Source of the DNA: Diphasiastrum complanatum | Lineage: Eukaryota; Streptophyta; Lycopodiopsida; Lycopodiales; Lycopodiaceae | Assembly (NCBI GenBank): GCA_029204225.1 | Contig: CM055100.1 | Coordinates: 24,063,106-24,127,105, forward strand | Direction: 5' to 3' | DNA length: 64,000 nt | Shown: positions 60,636 through 64,000 of the stretch, piece by piece | Numbering within the stretch: position 1 is the first letter of the stretch | How the letters are laid out: each line of letters begins with the position of its first letter | Translations under genes and position numbers: made by a program | The notes under the pieces: model-generated | What the model saw: only the letters and a program-made list of their open reading frames with translations | Told to the model about the DNA's origin: nothing | The model's database searches: none

Positions 60636-60971
60636 CATAGTTGCCCAAAATCGCAATTCTGGGAAAAAATGTTCCCAGAAACGCGTTTCTCAGAATCACG
60701 ATTCTGGGCACAGAATCATTGAGAAAAAAACAAATCTTTTTGCCCTAAACTGGACCTAAACAGGGATTGATGCACCTAAATTGGACTACATTGTAACCGA
60801 AACATTCTGCAACCTACAAAAATGTACTGCCGTTAATTAGAGCTTTAATCTGGTACCCATATTGCTCACCCCAAAAAAAAACAAACATCTCTGAGAGACG
60901 CTGGCCCAAACCAGAAACTGTGTTCAGAAACGTGTTTCTGTACGCGTTTCCAAAAACGCTGGGCAACTATG
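60636..60971. mobile_element. MITE with perfect 12-bp TIRs (hAT-like)
   Basis: CATAGTTGCCCA at 60636-60647 and its exact reverse complement TGGGCAACTATG at 60960-60971. Total about 336 bp, without coding capacity. Subterminal words CGATTCTGGG, CGCGTTTCT and their complements recur near both ends. AGCCTATC (60626-60633) and AGCCTATG (60972-60979) look like an 8-bp target duplication, though two extra bases (AG) stand before the left TIR. Confidence 0.75.
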
Positions 60972-60979
60972 AGCCTATG

Positions 60980-62290
60980 TTTCTACTGCAACCACACTTG
61001 TAGACCAGTTTCTTCACTCTGAAGGTGAAAATTCATTATTATCACTACAAATTGTTAACCTAATCATGTTGAAAGATTTACCAACTGAAACGCTTTTTCT
61101 GAAACCACCACCTCCTTGGCATGGACAACTTTTGTTACTTCAGCACTAACTTTTGAATGTGAAATGGAAGAGCTTGGAGATTTGCCCAAAGGCCCAAGTG
61201 AGTTATGTTCCATTTCAACTCCAACTCACATTGTTGAAGGAAACAACGCTTGTTACACCACCCTAATTTGATCGATGTCGATGACCTGCACAAGTTAAAT
61301 GCAAAATAGGGTGAGGGTGATCAAGGGAACATAATTAACTACAAAGGATCAAAACTTATTCAGCCTATGAAAAGATACCCTTCCAAAAAACCTTGTGTTG
61401 CATAATAAGAAACTTCCAATGAAGTTTTTTCGTTGTAGTGATCTTGGCTCAACATTCTATCATCTTGGCTAGGACAGCCTTCTTCTAGCACATGTACAGG
61501 AAAAACATACACGGACAAAGAATACCTTCAATTAAGAAGATGTCTACTATGGGTCAAGAATAATGGAAGAGCACCATCTAGTCACTGTCAAAAACCCATG
61601 ATCCAATCAGGCCTAAAGCAAAGTAGATTGTCAAAATCTCATTTTCTACAAGTTAACTTCTTCACAGAAGTAGCAGAACCCTAAACGAACTCAGAGAAAC
61701 CCTAAAACATAGCAGGCTGAATCGAACTTTTCACAAACGGACGTCTGCTGGTACTTCAAAAGATGCTTCAACTAACTTGTGAGCACATTTTTTCTAGCAA
61801 CTTGGGCACACATTTTCCACGGCAGCAAGGTGCACATTCTTCAGTAAAATAAGTGCACTTTTCCATTTCCGAGGGCATTGATTTCTAACAAGCAGATGGG
61901 TACATAGTTTCATGGCAGTTAGAAACACTTTTTCATACAGAATTTGCCCTATTTCAAACATCTATTGCGCTGTCAAATCCCTGCTATAGTAAATACCTGC
62001 GTTCAGAAAGAGTTACAGCAAATTATGGCAAAGGCAGAATACCTCCGTATTGTGCGCACAAACTCTGGACTTGTACCACTCCCTTAAAATGAGAAGACTG
62101 TTATAATCGTTTTCATTTCTGATGCCTATGGTCTGAAAGAGGTGAAGGACCGATTGTCTCTGCCTCTGCTAGGAGCTCTCTGTCAAAGAGCAGGGTTGCA
62201 GTATTTGTCATCTTTTCTCATGCTTCACACCGAATTGAAGATCAAAGTGCTGGAGCATTTACCTGCGCTTTCCTTTTCTCTCTCTCTCTC
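60980..62290. other. No recognised gene
   Basis: Short frames only. A TC-rich run at about 62277-62292 precedes the LTR. Confidence 0.4.
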
Positions 62291-62294
62291 TCGC

Positions 62295-62483
62295 TAGACT
62301 GTTGGGACTAGACTGTTGGGACTGATGGGTTAATACCTAATAAAAGCCCTAATCAGTATTTAGCTTGTAGTTATGGCTTGGTTTTGATACAGTTGCTGTG
62401 TTACTTGTGAGAAGTGATTCCTATGCTTTTCCCTTCTTATGATTCTGATGATCTGTAGGAAATTGCTGATTTTGTTGTTGACT
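62295..62483 (+). mobile_element. Copia 5' LTR (partial), followed by PBS and leader
   Basis: Inversely homologous to 29646-29876. It is followed directly by TGGTATTAGAGCC at 62484-62496, the tRNA-Met primer site with one C-to-T change. The leader continues to about 63540; 63300-63470 matches the leader of the copia element at 22275-28324. The left LTR limit is not certain. Confidence 0.65.
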
Positions 62484-62496
62484 TGGTATTAGAGCC

Positions 62497-63535
62497 TCGG
62501 TGGCAGGGAGAATCATCGTTGGCCAATAGATTCATGGCTTTAGGCTGAATAGGGATTACCAAAGCCAAATCATAGACAATAAAAAATAATCTAGACAATT
62601 TCTGGACAAGCTGAGCGGTTTCTTTGCTAAAAGCGGGTTTAATAGTCTTGAAAACTACGAATCACTCATTCTTGCTTGATACTTACTGAAATTTGGTGAA
62701 ATTTGAGTCAGAACAATTGTTCCCAGCTAGAGCAGGGTATCTACATAATTTCCCAGGGTGCTGGGAAGCATTATAGCTGATTTGAAGTAGCAAATATCTG
62801 TTGTAAGGCACACTTTTAGAATTTTCAAGAAAAAGTGCTTCAAATCATCTTCTTTCAACAAGTCTGCTGGTAGAAATTATACATATCCCTCAGACAGGCC
62901 AGCGCGACCTCATAACGTAGAAGCCCGGCTCATGGAGAGAGAAAAGAGAAAGCGTTGTGGAGCCCTAACCCTAATCACCAAAGGGAAAGAAGAGAGAGAA
63001 GCAGCCGGGCCTCGTGCAAGCCCAATTGAGCTATGCAATCTGTGAAAGAGTGTCTCGTGCCTCTAAGAATCCAGCTCGACGCACAAGATCTTTGTGGACC
63101 GCTGGATTGAGGGTTATCGAGATCAATGGCCATGATCGAGAAAAAATAAACCCTTGGATCAAAATCAACGGCCAAGAAAGAGGTGAAAGGGCCCAAAGGC
63201 TAATGAAGGCCATTCCAGCCTTCAATTTCATTGATAAAAGTTCCATGAAGTACAGATTCATTTGAAGAGTGAAATTTCTTAGCCATGAAAAAATAGTTTA
63301 AAAACTCAAAAAGCCCTTATTTTCTTGTTATAGCCTATTTTGACCGAACAAAGGGTGGTGACCTCCAAATGAAAAGCGCCTGGATTGTACCTACAAGCAC
63401 AATGTGCAAAAATGGAGTGATTACCATGAAGAAAGTGCTCAGTGGACTTCCAAAGTGATTTGCCCCTTTTAGAGAGGACTTGGTTGCAGATTTGCCACCT
63501 AAGCAACTAGGGGGGCATGGTAAGAAAATTTATCA
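62497..63535 (+). other. Copia leader, no gene
   Basis: No coding motif. The blocks GACCTCCAAATGAAAAGCGC, GTACCTACAAGCACA and GGAGTGATTACCATGAAGAA correspond to the leader of the 22-28-kb element (27100-26950, minus). The element ends abruptly at a minus-strand integrase fragment. Confidence 0.55.
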
Positions 63536-63539
63536 AATC

Positions 63540-64000
63540 ATTATTATGAGCTTCTGACATCACAACTGTACTCGCTTATATGAATCTTCCGTGTCGTAGG
63601 ATTCAAACACCTATGTCCTATGATTCTTTTTGTCATGGCCAAAAAATACACATTTGATGGAGTTTTGCCTCCACGTTGTTTCTCTCTTCCTTTGGCAAAT
63701 ACACATAGGCCTTGCAACATAAGATTCAAAACTTTTCAATTTTAGGCTTAACACCTGTGAACGCCTCTTCAGGAGTCACATTGGGAAATGCAAGAGTGGG
63801 GCTACAATTTTGCAAGAAGGTTGTAGTGTTACAAGCTTCATACCAATAGAAGTTTCATAGATTCATCCGCTTTCTCACACTTTCTACTATAATGCGATTT
63901 TCCTTTTTGCAACTCCATTACTATGAGGAGTATGCGCTTGTGTAAGCTGCCTCTTGATGCCATTTTCCTTGCAAAAAGCTTCAAATTCATCTCATTTGTA
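63540..64000 (-). pseudogene. Copia integrase fragment, runs off the window
   Basis: Read leftwards from the edge: DEFEAFCKENGIKRQLTQAH, HSNGVAKRK (catalytic Glu region with a change in NGVAERK), EACNTTTFLQNCSPTLAF, VTPEEAFTGVKPK, AYVYLPKEERN, then a RFHRR-like C-terminal block. Several in-frame stops (for example near 63990, 63890, 63725 and 63640). The rest lies beyond 64000. Confidence 0.75.

Overview
This window is nuclear DNA of a land plant. Intron splice sites are GT-AG, a conserved eukaryotic membrane gene is split into eight exons, and most of the rest is retrotransposon sequence of plant type (Ty1/copia, Ty3/gypsy, LINE and gag-only elements, with primer sites complementary to initiator tRNA-Met). 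The species cannot be fixed from the sequence; a large, repeat-rich genome is implied.

Host genes. One gene looks complete: a GPCAT/Gpc1-type glycerophosphocholine acyltransferase at 12536-16395 (+), 481 codons in eight exons, preceded by a GC-rich upstream region with two CCACGTGG G-boxes. The last two exons of a small, charged, probably nucleolar protein lie at 54363-55216 (-); its first exon was not found.

Layout. 1-5.1 kb: relic of a transposase-like protein (-) and a GA microsatellite. 5.2-8.1 kb: degenerate minisatellite, the 5' half of a copia element (+) and a copia integrase scrap (-). 8.1-12 kb: (CA)n, short tandem repeats, a putative solo LTR and a copia protease scrap. 12-16.4 kb: the acyltransferase gene. 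16.4-22.3 kb: no recognised gene, weak old duplications. 22275-28324: a full-length but broken copia element (-) with a 6-bp target duplication. 28.3-30.6 kb: mostly unassigned, one LTR. 30.6-52.6 kb: a nested cluster. A ty3/gypsy chromovirus (+, 32370-32709 and 44076-47830) is split by a copia composite (-, 32710-44075), and this is split by a young gag-only element (+, 35691-41262). Around the gypsy lie decayed relatives of the gag-only element and a copia relic. 52.6-56.4 kb: little sequence, the small gene and a TIR element. 56.4-59.4 kb: a LINE (-) with a TIR element inside its reverse transcriptase. 59.4-64 kb: copia LTRs and leaders, a TIR MITE, and a copia integrase fragment running off the end.

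Most notable is the gag-only element at 35691-41262. Its two 647-bp LTRs differ at two positions, it has a 5-bp target duplication, PBS and PPT, and it carries one open frame of 1030 codons: copia-type gag plus zinc knuckle, then about 767 residues with no protease, integrase or reverse transcriptase. Relatives in the window share its LTR ends, an ACACGTGT-type palindrome and a short conserved C-terminal motif, which defines a non-autonomous family with an unexplained protein tail.
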